DNA of 64,000 nt, taken from assembly GCF_000374025.1 (NCBI RefSeq), contig NZ_KB893176.1, forward strand, positions 1 through 64,000, in the 5' to 3' direction. Shown one piece after another: positions 1-8,624 of the stretch (position 1 is its first letter; each line of letters opens with the position of its first letter). A model generated the notes under the pieces. That model was not told the DNA's origin. It saw only the letters and a program-made list of their open reading frames with translations, and did no database searches. This DNA is from Spirosoma panaciterrae DSM 21099 (GTDB lineage Bacteria; Bacteroidota; Bacteroidia; Cytophagales; Spirosomataceae). A program made the translations under genes and the position numbers.

Positions 1-2
1 TG

Positions 3-278
3 GAGAAGATGTTCGGCGATCAAGCCTACAACGGCGTGTTTGCTCAAGAGCTTGACCGTTGGAGTATCGATTTTGAGAAAGCGTCGCGGCCTGAATCAGC
101 CCAAGGTTTTGTACCGGTGGCCAAACGATGGGTAGTGGAACGAAGCATTGCCTGGACGAACTATTTTCGGAGAATCGTCAAAGACTATGAGCATACAGCA
201 TCTTCTTCGGTCAGTTGGCTGTATCTGGCCAATAGCCAGATCATGTTACAACGAATCGAGACTTATTGCCAAAGATGA
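3..278 (+). CDS. IS5-family-type transposase, C-terminal part
   Basis: The reading frame is open from the left edge (codons at 3 and 6 precede the first Met at 9), so this is the end of a longer gene that starts outside the window. The visible 90 residues contain KRWVVERSIAW followed by YFRRIVKDYE and a closing segment SWLYLANSQIMLQRI. This order (RW-VVER, then R-R-L/I-x-KDYE) is the typical C-terminal region of IS5-like DDE transposases, where the Glu of VVER is the last catalytic acid. Nothing shows whether the complete gene is intact. It is the only transposase seen in the window. Confidence 0.75.
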   Translation, partial: EKMFGDQAYNGVFAQELDRWSIDFEKASRPESAQGFVPVAKRWVVERSIAWTNYFRRIVKDYEHTASSSVSWLYLANSQIMLQRIETYCQR

Positions 279-759
279 TTTCCCAACATACTCTAAACCT
301 TTGTTTTAAGTCAAAAAGCCCGTAGAAGCCTTCAAAAAGCTTTGTTTAAGCCTCCTAGGGTATTAATTGCCATGATGAGTCACTAGATAGTCATTGAAAT
401 CTTAACTAGCTGCGTAGTAATGGAAGCAGTCTTGAACTGATAACCCTTTCATTCAAAGTCGTTCTAATGCTCGCTTGTCCGATTTGTCATCATCTAAAAA
501 GGCGTTTACCGTTTAAAACTCTGACAGAATCGGCAAAGCCTCCGACAAGAAAGAAAGGGAGTTTAAAATGATGGGCGGATTTTTCAATCGTTGAACGTTG
601 AAGTACTGACAACAGGACAGGAAATCGAATACTCCTTCAAAGCGATTAAGTGCCGTTTGGCTAAATCCCGGCATTTACGCAAATCACTTCGGGGATGTAC
701 AACCCGCATGCATACCCTATGACGATACGGCACACATGCGGGGGAAGACGACTCGGTAC
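279..759. other. Gene-free stretch beside the transposase
   Basis: No convincing gene. The right end of the insertion sequence should lie shortly after 278, but its terminal inverted repeat cannot be located without the left end. Two short frames read like protein but lack support: a 34-codon ATG frame at about 469 with a CPICHH motif, and an open frame without ATG at 591-722. Either could be debris from the insertion. An 8-bp hairpin (703-710 with 735-742, arm CCCGCATG) lies just past the stop of the next gene but has no T-run. Confidence 0.4.
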
Positions 760-2985
760 TTACAGGTTCAAATCAACCGTCAGGACAGCACTTCGCCCAT
801 CGGAGGGCCATACGCCCGGCCCAGGATAGAAGGTCGGACGTTTGGTGAAGTACTGCGTATTAAGCAGATTGTTGATACTACCGCGTACGGTTATCAGCCG
901 CTTGATACGCCAGGTGCCATTCAGATCCCACAGGCTATAGGCAGGCACCGGACCGATCGCTCCGTTGGCCGAAGCAGTGGGCGTATTCAGTGCATCGGAA
1001 AAGGTTTGGGCTACGTAGCTGTACTGGAGGGTCAGACTGGCCGGGCCGTAACGGGCGGTCAGGCCATTGCGGGTAGTCCAACGCGGGGCCGATTCGACCT
1101 GGTTTCCTGTTACGGTCCGGTTTTCGGTACCTGCTGCTACCCGACCGTTAATGTACCGGGCGTAGTTATAGGCCGTTGAACTAAATCCACTGACTAAGAA
1201 TTTTGTCGTATGCAAAATCTGCGTTTCAATCAACGCTTCGACGCCCGTACTCCGGCTATCCCCGATGTTAGTTCGGTATATGTAGTTGGTGCCATCGGTA
1301 TTCGTTAACAACAACGTGCCCAACCGATTCCGGTAGAGTAAATCAAAAACGGTCAGGTTCACATGCATACCCTGCCAGCGTCCCGACAAACCGATTTCAG
1401 CATTATAGCCATAAGCGTCTTTCAGGTGTTTATCGATCTGCTCGTAGGTAGAAGCCGGAATGATATCCTTGAACACAACGGGTCGATAGGCCTGCGACCA
1501 GCCTCCGTAAATTTTCACAGCGTCGGTAAGCCGATATTCGGCGTTGATACCCAGCAAGGCAAAGTGGTGGCTAATATCGGTGGGCAAATTAGACGCGTCG
1601 TAGTAACTGATCGTGCCCCGCATCTCCGTTTTACCATGCTCGATCCGAATACCCGGTGCAATCATGAGTCGATTGGTCAGATAGAACTGATTTTCAGCAA
1701 AGGCAGCAATGTTCTTTGTCCGGTAATGCAGATCCCGTTTAAAAGGGCTGGTTAAGGTCAGGTCAAAATCACTCCCTGTGGTGCCTACTCCCAGTTGTCG
1801 ACGGTGTAGATCGGTACTCATCAACTGCACACCAGCTGCCAAAGCCCCATTCATGCTTCCCAGTTTATATTGATGCAGCAAACGGGCTTCGGTCGTGTAG
1901 CTGTTGAAGTTATCAACATCGACCTGCCGGGGCCGATACTGCCCCGTTACCCGGCTGATTGTGTCGGGAACCGTAGCAAACGCATCCAGTTGAACACTAT
2001 TGCGATTCCCCAACACGGCCGAATTGGTCCAAAGAAGCCGGGTTCGATCCGAAATTCGCCAGTCCAGTTTTAGGGAAGGAATGTAAATATCCGGGTTAAA
2101 ATAATTTCGGCTACGGGTCGACTGCCGTGGGTCCTGCGCAAACATGGCATCGGTCAGCGGACCAGGGATAGTATAAATGTAGGCCGATCGTCCTAACTCT
2201 GCCGTCAGACTCAGCCGTTGCGTTGCCTGAAACTGAATCCGGCCCAACTGAGCCTGCGCATCGGTGCCGCTGTTTTGACGGTAGCCATCAGAATGACGAC
2301 GGTAGTAATAGGCGTAGTAAGTCCACTTACCCACGCGTCCGCCAATGGCGTTAAAGGTGCTCCGCAAGCCATACGATCCAACGGAATTGATGGTTTCGAA
2401 GCCGAATCGGCGCGTTGTATCGGCCTGCCTGGTTATATAATTGAGCATCCCGCCAAACTGAGCCCCGTATTGCAGCGAGGCCGTTCCGCGCACGAGTTCA
2501 ATCCGTTCGATGCCTTCCATGGGCGGAGAGTAGTGGCTGGCCGGATAGCCATACATATCCGAATTCGTAATGACGCCATTCTGCCGGATGTTATTTTCCC
2601 AGGAACGATGAGGGTCCAGCCCACGCGTCGAAATATTGATCTGATTACCCGTTCCATCCATGTCGTAGACAAAGACTCCCGGAATCCGGGCGAAGATTTG
2701 CCGGGGGTTTTTCTCAGCGACGTTAGCATCGATTTCGCTCACCCGAATGGCCTCGCTACGCTTACCACCCATCAGATAGGTTCCGTGTACGTTGGGTAAA
2801 GTTTGTACCACGATGGAACGGTTACCCGTTACGGTGACAGGGTTTAACAGACGAGCCGAGTCAACTGTCGATTTTTGTTGCTGCGCCAGCAGTGAGGCTG
2901 ACACCAGCAGCAGGCCAACGGTCAGTAATTTTGTCGTACTGGAAAGATCAGAGAACGGACGAAGCCTGATTGAGAATTGTTTCAT
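760..2985 (-). CDS. TonB-dependent outer-membrane receptor, FecA-like
   Basis: A 741-residue protein with an N-terminal signal peptide (hydrophobic segment about residues 20-34, ending LLAQQQ), then a plug domain and a 22-strand-type barrel. Plug hallmarks are PGVFVYDMDGTG, STRGLDPHRSWE, GIERIELVRGTASLQYG and GGMLNYITR (about residues 100-190). The RGLDPHRSWE and SHYSPPMEGIERIE stretches resemble receptors annotated as Fe(III)-dicitrate (FecA-type) in Bacteroidota. It lacks the N-terminal carboxypeptidase-like domain of SusC proteins, which favours a siderophore or metal ligand over a glycan. No sigma/anti-sigma genes adjoin it. The 217-residue gene upstream is on the same strand, 366 bp away. 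The ligand is not shown by the sequence. Confidence 0.88.
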   Translation of the reverse strand: MKQFSIRLRPFSDLSSTTKLLTVGLLLVSASLLAQQQKSTVDSARLLNPVTVTGNRSIVVQTLPNVHGTYLMGGKRSEAIRVSEIDANVAEKNPRQIFARIPGVFVYDMDGTGNQINISTRGLDPHRSWENNIRQNGVITNSDMYGYPASHYSPPMEGIERIELVRGTASLQYGAQFGGMLNYITRQADTTRRFGFETINSVGSYGLRSTFNAIGGRVGKWTYYAYYYRRHSDGYRQNSGTDAQAQLGRIQFQATQRLSLTAELGRSAYIYTIPGPLTDAMFAQDPRQSTRSRNYFNPDIYIPSLKLDWRISDRTRLLWTNSAVLGNRNSVQLDAFATVPDTISRVTGQYRPRQVDVDNFNSYTTEARLLHQYKLGSMNGALAAGVQLMSTDLHRRQLGVGTTGSDFDLTLTSPFKRDLHYRTKNIAAFAENQFYLTNRLMIAPGIRIEHGKTEMRGTISYYDASNLPTDISHHFALLGINAEYRLTDAVKIYGGWSQAYRPVVFKDIIPASTYEQIDKHLKDAYGYNAEIGLSGRWQGMHVNLTVFDLLYRNRLGTLLLTNTDGTNYIYRTNIGDSRSTGVEALIETQILHTTKFLVSGFSSTAYNYARYINGRVAAGTENRTVTGNQVESAPRWTTRNGLTARYGPASLTLQYSYVAQTFSDALNTPTASANGAIGPVPAYSLWDLNGTWRIKRLITVRGSINNLLNTQYFTKRPTFYPGPGVWPSDGRSAVLTVDLNL

Positions 2986-3351
2986 GAATTAATATTTATC
3001 TAACTAGCTAATTATCAGAGAGAAGGCAATTTATAGACTCAACAAAAGCAGTGCCAGTTCTGATACAGAGCGGTTATAGGGATGACTTTAGTAAGATTGT
3101 TGATGGCCGACTTATCCGGTCACCTGGCCAATTCCCCAAGGTATGGACCACGCAGATACCGGGAACTTCCAGGAAGCGACCATCGTGGTACTGATTTCTC
3201 AGGCTGTTTTACACAAGACGATTTCGGGCGCAAAAACACCTAGTTCATGAACAAAGATGACTCTGGGCGTCTGCCAGCTGTTAGCTGACGGGCACGCCTG
3301 GCCAATACCCATTACGTATGCGTTTGGATCGTACAACCTGAAAATCGGAAG
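2986..3351. other. Leader region upstream of the FecA-like receptor
   Basis: No gene is seen in these 366 bp. The stretch is presumably the promoter and 5' leader of the receptor. The 70 bp next to the start are AT-rich and include imperfect GATAATTAG/TTAGATAAA repeats that could be a degenerate Fur-type site, but the match is too weak to call. A riboswitch was looked for and not supported (see rejected items). Confidence 0.35.
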
Positions 3352-4005
3352 TCAGGCTTGTGGAGGGGGCGAAACGGGAACCTGGTCGACCTGGTACCGG
3401 GCCGACAGAACATTGGGGAAGCGTACTACACACGCCAGAGAATGTAGTGCCGGAAGCTCCAGTCGACAGGCAAAAGGAGGAAGATAGGTGGTTAGTCGTT
3501 CGCTGATGAGCTTAAGAAGTCTACCCAAAGGCGATTGGGTGGCCTGTTGGTCGTCACTTAGCTGTTGCCATTGTTCAGCCAGTTCAAAAAAGCGTTCTCT
3601 GGCGTTCTGGTTCGTTTTGAGCAGCGTATACAGGGTATCATTCGCATAGCGCTGCTCCACGATGTTGTAAAATGTGGCCCCATCCTGAATCAGCCCCTCC
3701 TGTCCATCAGCGTTTTCCCAGGCTGCTGTATAGGGCAGGGATATAGGCAGCTTTACCAGTTTAAACTCATCGGCAGCTGATGGCTGAGAGGCATGCTGAT
3801 AGGTTTGTTCAAACGTAAGCACAGCCAATGGCAGCCCTAACCAATGGTAGAGCAGCAGGATCAAAAAACCGATGGCTGGTAACGATTTCACAACTAGTGG
3901 ATAATGGGCCGGTAATTTCGTCATTTTCACTGGATAATAAGCAAATCGGTGATAAAACTCATACGGACTCTTCAGCCGTAAAGCACCGCCAACGAGCCCA
4001 AACAA
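3352..4005 (-). CDS. Hypothetical protein with one N-terminal membrane segment
   Basis: Not recognised. The frame is 217 residues from the Met at 4005. An alternative Met at 3924 (MTKLPAHYPLVVK) gives 190 residues and puts the hydrophobic segment SLPAIGFLILLLYHWLGLP close to the N-terminus as a signal anchor. The rest is soluble and probably periplasmic, with a helical acidic/Gln-rich part (FFELAEQWQQLSDDQQ) and a Pro-rich end (VPVSPPPQA). It is upstream of the FecA-like receptor on the same strand and divergent from the beta-barrel gene at 4195. A role with the receptor is only suggested by position. The opposite strand has only short overlapping frames of low quality, which supports this strand as coding. 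Confidence 0.55.
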   Translation of the reverse strand: MFGLVGGALRLKSPYEFYHRFAYYPVKMTKLPAHYPLVVKSLPAIGFLILLLYHWLGLPLAVLTFEQTYQHASQPSAADEFKLVKLPISLPYTAAWENADGQEGLIQDGATFYNIVEQRYANDTLYTLLKTNQNARERFFELAEQWQQLSDDQQATQSPLGRLLKLISERLTTYLPPFACRLELPALHSLACVVRFPNVLSARYQVDQVPVSPPPQA

Positions 4006-4167
4006 CGTTTATTGACCAACTGCCTTCATCATCGGGTACGCATTCCCAAATCAATATCAGGGCCTTAAATGGAGTATTACCAACTTCATTCATCAGCTAG
4101 AAACACTAGTCTATCCGGTCTTATAGCCACTTCATCCACTTTTGTTTTTAAGGCTTCGTCGCATGAA

Positions 4168-4184
4168 TGACCTTTGTTAGGTCA
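4168..4184. promoter_or_regulatory. Short inverted repeat upstream of the beta-barrel gene
   Basis: TGACCT-5 bp-AGGTCA, a perfect 6-bp inverted repeat, ends 10 bp before the ATG at 4195 in the divergent intergenic region. It may be an operator or a promoter-proximal hairpin. No regulator can be assigned. Confidence 0.25.
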
Positions 4185-4194
4185 GAATAAAGCT

Positions 4195-6765
4195 ATGAAA
4201 ACGAACATCTTCTTAACCTCTCTTCTTTTTTGGGTCGGCAGTTTGCTAACACCCGCCCAGGCCCAGTTCCCGATGATGGGGGGCTCAACCCAATCCAAGG
4301 CATTGCCTGGTACGGCTGGCGACCAAAGCCCAAAAGGAAGTGCAAAAATTATCGGCTCGGTTGTCGATTCAGCCCAATCGGCCAAACCCGTTGAATTTGC
4401 CAGTATTGCTCTCTACAATAAATCGACCGGCAAAGCCATCGATGGCACTGTTGCCGACGAAAAAGGGAAATTTTCCCTGACCAAACTCGTTGCCGGTGAC
4501 TATCAGGTTCTGGTCAGTTTTGTCGGGTTCCGCAATAAAACCATTTCCAACCTGACCCTGACCAACGGGCAAACCCTGGATTTGGGAGTTATCAAACTGT
4601 CGTCCAGTGTCAAAACGCTGGAGGAGGTAACGGTAGTCGGTCAGGCAGCTGTGATCGAAGAGAAAGTAGACCGACTGGTCTATAACGCCGATAAAGACAT
4701 TACGGCCAAAGGCGGTGATGCCACCGATATTTTGCGCAAAGTGCCGATGCTGACGGTAGACCTCGATGGTAACGTATCGCTCCGTGGCAGCCAGAATATC
4801 AAAGTACTCATCAACAACAAACCCTCTACCATTGTCGCCAGCAGTGTTTCGGACGCGCTGAAGCAGATTCCTGCCGATCAGATCAAAACCGTTGAAGTCA
4901 TCACCAGCCCATCGGCCAAATACGATGCCGAAGGTTCGGGCGGTATCATCAACATCATTACCAAGAAGAACAGCCTCCAAGGGCTGAATCTCAACATCGA
5001 TTCCGGTGTTGGTAACCGGGGATCTATGCTGTCGTTGAATGGCAACTACCGGAAAGGAAAAGCAGGCTTTACGCTGGGCGGCTTCGGTCGGGCCATGTAC
5101 AACACCATCACGAAAACCAATCTTGACCAGACCAGCCAGTCGGGCGGTGTAACGACTCTGACCCGCCAAAGCGGGGATGGACATAGTTCGGGGCTGTTTG
5201 GCCAGTACAACCTGGGTTTCGACTACGACCTGGCTAAAAACCAAAGCCTTACGGCTGGTGTACGGTATGGGGTTCGAAACTTCACCAACCAGCAGGATCT
5301 GGTCACCCAACTGTTCAACAACGGCTCGCTCAACTCATCGACCAACCGGAATGTCGATGCCAAAAATTTGTCGGGTACGGTCGACGCTAACATCGATTAC
5401 CTGCATACCTTCAAACCCCAGCAGGAATGGAGCATTTCGACCCTCTACAGCCGCAACGACCTGACCAACAACTTCGATGCGAATCTGTTCGGTAGCACTG
5501 GTGACCTATCGGGCCGTCAGCGCAACCTGAATAAAAACGTGAACCAGGAGTTTACCCTGCAAACCGACTACCAGACCCCGATCAAGAAAAATCAACTGCT
5601 GGAGTTTGGCGGAAAAGCAATCTTCCGGGAAGTCAACAGCGACTACAAGTACCTCTTTGCAGGTCCTTCAGGCCAATTTACCACGGAGTCGAACAATACA
5701 CTGGGCGAACTGACCTACCATCAGAATATTGCTGCGGGGTACACTTCTTACACCTATACCACCAAAAACCGCTATACGCTAAAAGGCGGAGTACGGTATG
5801 AACACACCTTTATCGATGCCAGCACCCGCGAAGGCGGTAGCCTGGGTGTGGGCGACTACGGTGTACTGGTGCCCAGCGTAAATGCGTCCAAAACCATTAA
5901 AGGGACAACGTTTAAACTCGGCTTTAACCGTCGGATTCAGCGCCCTGGTCTGCAACAGTTGAACCCCAACTTCAACGCTGCCAACCCGCAGGTCATTACG
6001 CTGGGTAACCCCAAACTAAAACCCGAACTCACCAACAACGCCGAACTGGGTGTGAGCAAAACCATTGGCAAGACGTTCATCAATGCTACATTCTTTGGCC
6101 GCATTACCAACAACGCCATCACGCAGGTTAGCTCACCCTCCGACTCGATCAAAGGGGCTATCGTCACAACCTATCAGAACATTGGGCGCCAGCATGCCTA
6201 CGGTACCAACCTGTTTGCCAACGTAGCTGCGACCTCCAAAATTAACATCGGTTTATTCCTGAACGCTTTCTACACAAGCCTTACGGGGCAGGCTACCGGG
6301 GTAGATGGCGCTTCGGCTGAAATCACCAACAGCGGCATGAACATCGGAGGAGGTACGTTCATGAATGCGACCTTCAAGAATGGCTGGGGTGCCCAGGCAT
6401 TCGGATTTTTGCAAGGCTCACAGGTACAATTGCAGGGACGTCAGGGTGGGTTCGGCTTCTATACAATTGGGGTAAAAAAGGAGTTCAACAACAAAAAAGC
6501 GAGTCTGGGTCTGGCGGCCGAAAATTTCCTGAACAATCGGTTCAATATCCATACAACGCTGAACTCGCCCCTGTTCAGTCAGGTCAACGATATATATATG
6601 TATAACCGGGGTGTTCGGCTTACCTTTACCCTTAAGATTGGCAAAATGACGATGGACGCTCCTCGTAAGAAAGCCAAGTCGGTCAACAACGACGACGTGA
6701 AGAGTGATGGAAATGGCCAGACCCAATCAAGTGGCACACCAGGTGGCGGTCAATCTCGGCCCTAA
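4195..6765 (+). CDS. Outer-membrane beta-barrel protein with carboxypeptidase-regulatory-like N-domain
   Basis: The frame opens at 4174, but the Met at 4195 starts a classical signal peptide (MKTNIFLTSLLFWVG, cleavage near AQAQ), giving 856 residues. After a short linker comes a CarboxypepD_reg-like beta-sandwich (about 45-125: GSVVDSAQSAKPVEFASI, GKFSLTKLVAGDYQVLVSF), then a plug-like region (EVTVVGQAAVIEEKVDRLVY, SAKYDAEGSGGIINIITKK) and a long barrel. This is the OMP beta-barrel type 3 architecture common in Bacteroidota. About 30 residues rich in Asn, Ser, Gly and Lys follow the last barrel strand, which is unusual because such barrels normally end in the terminal strand. The LolA-like gene follows 63 bp later on the same strand. 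The substrate is unknown. Confidence 0.85.
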   Translation: MKTNIFLTSLLFWVGSLLTPAQAQFPMMGGSTQSKALPGTAGDQSPKGSAKIIGSVVDSAQSAKPVEFASIALYNKSTGKAIDGTVADEKGKFSLTKLVAGDYQVLVSFVGFRNKTISNLTLTNGQTLDLGVIKLSSSVKTLEEVTVVGQAAVIEEKVDRLVYNADKDITAKGGDATDILRKVPMLTVDLDGNVSLRGSQNIKVLINNKPSTIVASSVSDALKQIPADQIKTVEVITSPSAKYDAEGSGGIINIITKKNSLQGLNLNIDSGVGNRGSMLSLNGNYRKGKAGFTLGGFGRAMYNTITKTNLDQTSQSGGVTTLTRQSGDGHSSGLFGQYNLGFDYDLAKNQSLTAGVRYGVRNFTNQQDLVTQLFNNGSLNSSTNRNVDAKNLSGTVDANIDYLHTFKPQQEWSISTLYSRNDLTNNFDANLFGSTGDLSGRQRNLNKNVNQEFTLQTDYQTPIKKNQLLEFGGKAIFREVNSDYKYLFAGPSGQFTTESNNTLGELTYHQNIAAGYTSYTYTTKNRYTLKGGVRYEHTFIDASTREGGSLGVGDYGVLVPSVNASKTIKGTTFKLGFNRRIQRPGLQQLNPNFNAANPQVITLGNPKLKPELTNNAELGVSKTIGKTFINATFFGRITNNAITQVSSPSDSIKGAIVTTYQNIGRQHAYGTNLFANVAATSKINIGLFLNAFYTSLTGQATGVDGASAEITNSGMNIGGGTFMNATFKNGWGAQAFGFLQGSQVQLQGRQGGFGFYTIGVKKEFNNKKASLGLAAENFLNNRFNIHTTLNSPLFSQVNDIYMYNRGVRLTFTLKIGKMTMDAPRKKAKSVNNDDVKSDGNGQTQSSGTPGGGQSRP

Positions 6766-6828
6766 TTGCTGAAATTCCCACGTAAATAGTAATATTTGTC
6801 AACTAAAACGGTAACCTAATTCCGCAAC

Positions 6829-7542
6829 ATGAAAACCAACAAATTTCTGGCTCTGGGCTTCGCCCTTTGTCTTTCTGGTCTTGCCCAGGCTCAGACCGTC
6901 GACGAACTTGTCGATAAACACGTGGCCGCACTGGGTGGCATGGACAAATTAAACAACGTCAAAACACTGTATATCGAACGGTCGATGGCTATTAACGGCA
7001 TGGAAATTCCCAGCAAGTCGACTATTGTCGTTGGCAAATCCATGCGTACCGAAACGTCGGTAATGGGCAATTCGATGATTCAGGTTGTCGACGGCTCAAC
7101 AGGCTGGATGGTGCGCCCGGCCATGATGGGCGGCACTGGCGATCCGGAAGATATGCCTGCCGATCAGTTGAAAAGTTCAAAGGGGCAGCTTGATCCTTTC
7201 GGTGCATTAGTCAATTACAAAGCCAAAGAAAATAAGATCGAACTGGTTGGTAAAGAGAAGGTAGACGGTAAAGATGCCTATCACCTGAAAGTGACGACCA
7301 AAGAAGGACAAACGGTCGATGAGTTTCTGGATGCCACTACCTACCTGGTCAACAAAGTTAAAATGGCGATGAATGGCCAAACCGCTGAAATTAGTTTTTC
7401 GGACTATAAAGACAAAGACGGAATCAAATTCGCCAACACCATGGAAATGGCTTCTCCACAGGGTGCCTTAACGTTCTCGACCGAGAAAATTACCGTCAAC
7501 GGGCCAGTAGATGAAAGCATTTTCAAAAAGCCTGCGAAGTAG
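6829..7542 (+). CDS. LolA-like periplasmic protein
   Basis: A 237-residue secreted protein (signal peptide MKTNKFLALGFALCLSGLAQA). The mature part begins TVDELVDKHVAALGGMDKLNNVKTL, the start typical of Bacteroidota outer membrane lipoprotein-sorting (LolA-like) proteins, and continues as antiparallel strands (VVDGSTGWMVRP, GKDAYHLKVTTKEGQTVDEFLD, EISFSDYKDKDGIKFANTM). This is the half-barrel pattern of the LolA/LppX fold, which binds acyl chains. It lies 63 bp after the beta-barrel gene, with a strong terminator following, so the two are probably co-transcribed. Whether it carries lipoproteins or another hydrophobic ligand is not shown. Confidence 0.75.
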   Translation: MKTNKFLALGFALCLSGLAQAQTVDELVDKHVAALGGMDKLNNVKTLYIERSMAINGMEIPSKSTIVVGKSMRTETSVMGNSMIQVVDGSTGWMVRPAMMGGTGDPEDMPADQLKSSKGQLDPFGALVNYKAKENKIELVGKEKVDGKDAYHLKVTTKEGQTVDEFLDATTYLVNKVKMAMNGQTAEISFSDYKDKDGIKFANTMEMASPQGALTFSTEKITVNGPVDESIFKKPAK

Positions 7543-7606
7543 AATTTATTCGCGCTGGCTGGTAGTTTCGATAGCTTGCCTACCCTTATTACCAGACGTT
7601 ACACAT

Positions 7607-7639
7607 AAAAAAAACCGCTAGTGACTAGCGGTTTTTTTT
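7607..7639. terminator. Bidirectional intrinsic terminator
   Basis: Eight A, then CCGCTAGT-G-ACTAGCGG (7615-7631), then eight T. The symmetry makes it a terminator for both strands: the LolA-like gene on plus and the candidate RNA on minus. Confidence 0.88.
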
Positions 7640-7657
7640 ATGAAAAAATGGTTCAAT

Positions 7658-7779
7658 GCAAGACTGCTCCTATGGGTTAGATTATCAATGTACCCTTTTG
7701 ACTCAAAAAAGGGTGGTCAGGTAACAAAAACGCTGGCACTAAAAGTACCAGCGTTTAAATCTAACCCATAAGAGCTTGC
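7658..7779 (-). ncRNA. Candidate structured small RNA (unknown family)
   Basis: A 13-bp perfect inverted repeat, TATGGGTTAGATT (7671-7683) with AATCTAACCCATA (7758-7770), is extended outwards by GCTC/GAGC and GCAAG/CTTGC pairing with a small bulge, to about 22 bp. Inside lie two separate hairpins: ACCCTTT...AAAGGGT (7692-7714) and AACGCTGG...CCAGCGTT (about 7726-7755). A further CGAGT/ACTCG hairpin is just outside. The minus strand is preferred because the transcript would then run into the T-run of the 7607-7639 terminator, and TAAATTTG (about 7843-7850 read on minus) fits the Bacteroidota -7 consensus. No protein frame covers it. Confidence 0.4.
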
Positions 7780-8150
7780 CGCCGAGTTCACACTCGACTA
7801 CAATCAATAACAAATTAGGCAAAAATCTAAACAACTAGTAACAAAGTAGACAAATTTACCGAGCAAAATCTTCTTTTTTCTACAGGCAGGGCGCCCCCCT
7901 ATTTAATGCGACTTTAATCTTCAGGACAACGAATCGGAAGGGTATCAACCGTTTTACGCCAATTTTGGGCCACTGGCAGGATTTATAGATTGGCTATTCA
8001 CACCAGTACTCTAGTCATTACGCACTTGTCATTCATCGGGTAAAAACAGGAAACGTTTATCGGGATTACCACCTCACACGTAGTTATCCATTTGTTTGGT
8101 AGAGGCAGTTAAAGTACGTTATATAGACAAGTTAAGAAGAGAATGCAGTT

Positions 8151-8187
8151 AACCTCCCGCCCAGGTTTAGCGGGAGGTTACTTTTTT
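8151..8187 (+). terminator. Intrinsic terminator with no gene before it
   Basis: AACCTCCCGC (8151-8160) pairs perfectly with GCGGGAGGTT (8170-8179), followed by AC and six T. It is oriented for the plus strand, but no plus-strand gene lies between 7542 and here. Confidence 0.7.
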
Positions 8188-8260
8188 ATCCAGAAGCAAT
8201 CTGACAACTATCCGTCTGCGTATGTTACGCATTATATTAGTTAAATAGAGGAATCTCCGA

Positions 8261-8292
8261 AACGCCCGGCCATATTGAGTCGGGCGTTTTTT
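8261..8292 (+). terminator. Second orphan intrinsic terminator
   Basis: AACGCCCG (8261-8268) pairs with CGGGCGTT (8281-8288), running into six T. It is only about 75 bp past the previous terminator, with no gene between. Confidence 0.65.
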
Positions 8293-8331
8293 GCGAGTTT
8301 TCATACAGGGTGGGTTGGGTACTAAAAACAA

Positions 8332-8356
8332 AGCCCCTGTCAGTAGACAGGGGGCT
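8332..8356 (-). terminator. Hairpin with T-run on the minus strand
   Basis: GCCCCTGTC (8333-8341) pairs with GACAGGGG (8346-8353), with a bulged G and two more pairs. On the minus strand it is followed by TTTGTTTTT. No minus-strand gene is seen upstream of it. Confidence 0.5.
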
Positions 8357-8462
8357 GTTGGCATTTAACCTATGATAAATCTAAAAAAAGTAACTATCGT
8401 CTAACCCCTCACATGCTGGTTTGTCCGATCTGTGTATAAATTTCTTTTATTTTTTTGAAAAA

Positions 8463-8474
8463 GCAATCGGTTGC
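8463..8474. promoter_or_regulatory. LacI-type operator, site 1 (upstream of lacI)
   Basis: GCAATCGGTTGC, a near-perfect palindrome with the central CG of LacI-family operators. It is the same 12-mer as at 19805-19816, and the shared block extends to GCATAA on the right. Confidence 0.7.
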
Positions 8475-8493
8475 ATAAAAAGAATTAAGGAAA

Positions 8494-8505
8494 TCATCGG
8501 TTGTC
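8494..8505. promoter_or_regulatory. Degenerate LacI-type operator half-site
   Basis: TCATCGGTTGTC keeps the ATCGGTTG core of site 1 but not the left arm. It lies 31 bp after site 1 and may be a weak auxiliary site. Confidence 0.35.
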
Positions 8506-8624
8506 TAATTTTTCGTATTATTGCACATATTCCTGATAATTCGTCACTTTTCCTGACAGACTTTATTGCATTTCGCGTGTATATAATCGCTTAGAAGCGC
8601 CTGTTCGTTTGCAAAAGGACTATT

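Noticed and set aside
469..573. 34-codon frame with CPICHH near the transposase
   Set aside because: It is too short, has no supporting context, and a zinc-binding remnant cannot be told from chance.
2218..2799. 193-codon plus-strand frame opposite the FecA-like receptor
   Set aside because: It is a shadow frame. The minus strand encodes conserved plug and barrel motifs over the same bases.
3050..3300. Possible cobalamin or TPP riboswitch before the FecA-like receptor
   Set aside because: On the minus strand GGCCAGGTGACCGG (3116-3129) resembles a B12 box, and CTGAGA with CTGG resembles a thi box. The conserved cores (for B12 the CCCGC-ACTGT block, for TPP GAACCTGAT and CCAGCG) are missing.
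4369..5310. 313-codon minus-strand frame opposite the beta-barrel gene
   Set aside because: It is long but has no recognisable motifs, and it lies wholly within a gene with strong family features on the other strand.
7671..7770. tmRNA, 6S RNA or tRNA-like gene
   Set aside because: It has no tRNA-like acceptor or T-arm sequence, no tmRNA tag frame, and two inner hairpins that do not match the single-rod form of 6S RNA.
8167..8364. 65-codon minus-strand frame in the gene-free region
   Set aside because: It is built across two terminator hairpins, has no family likeness, and ends in a Lys/Arg-rich stretch typical of chance frames.
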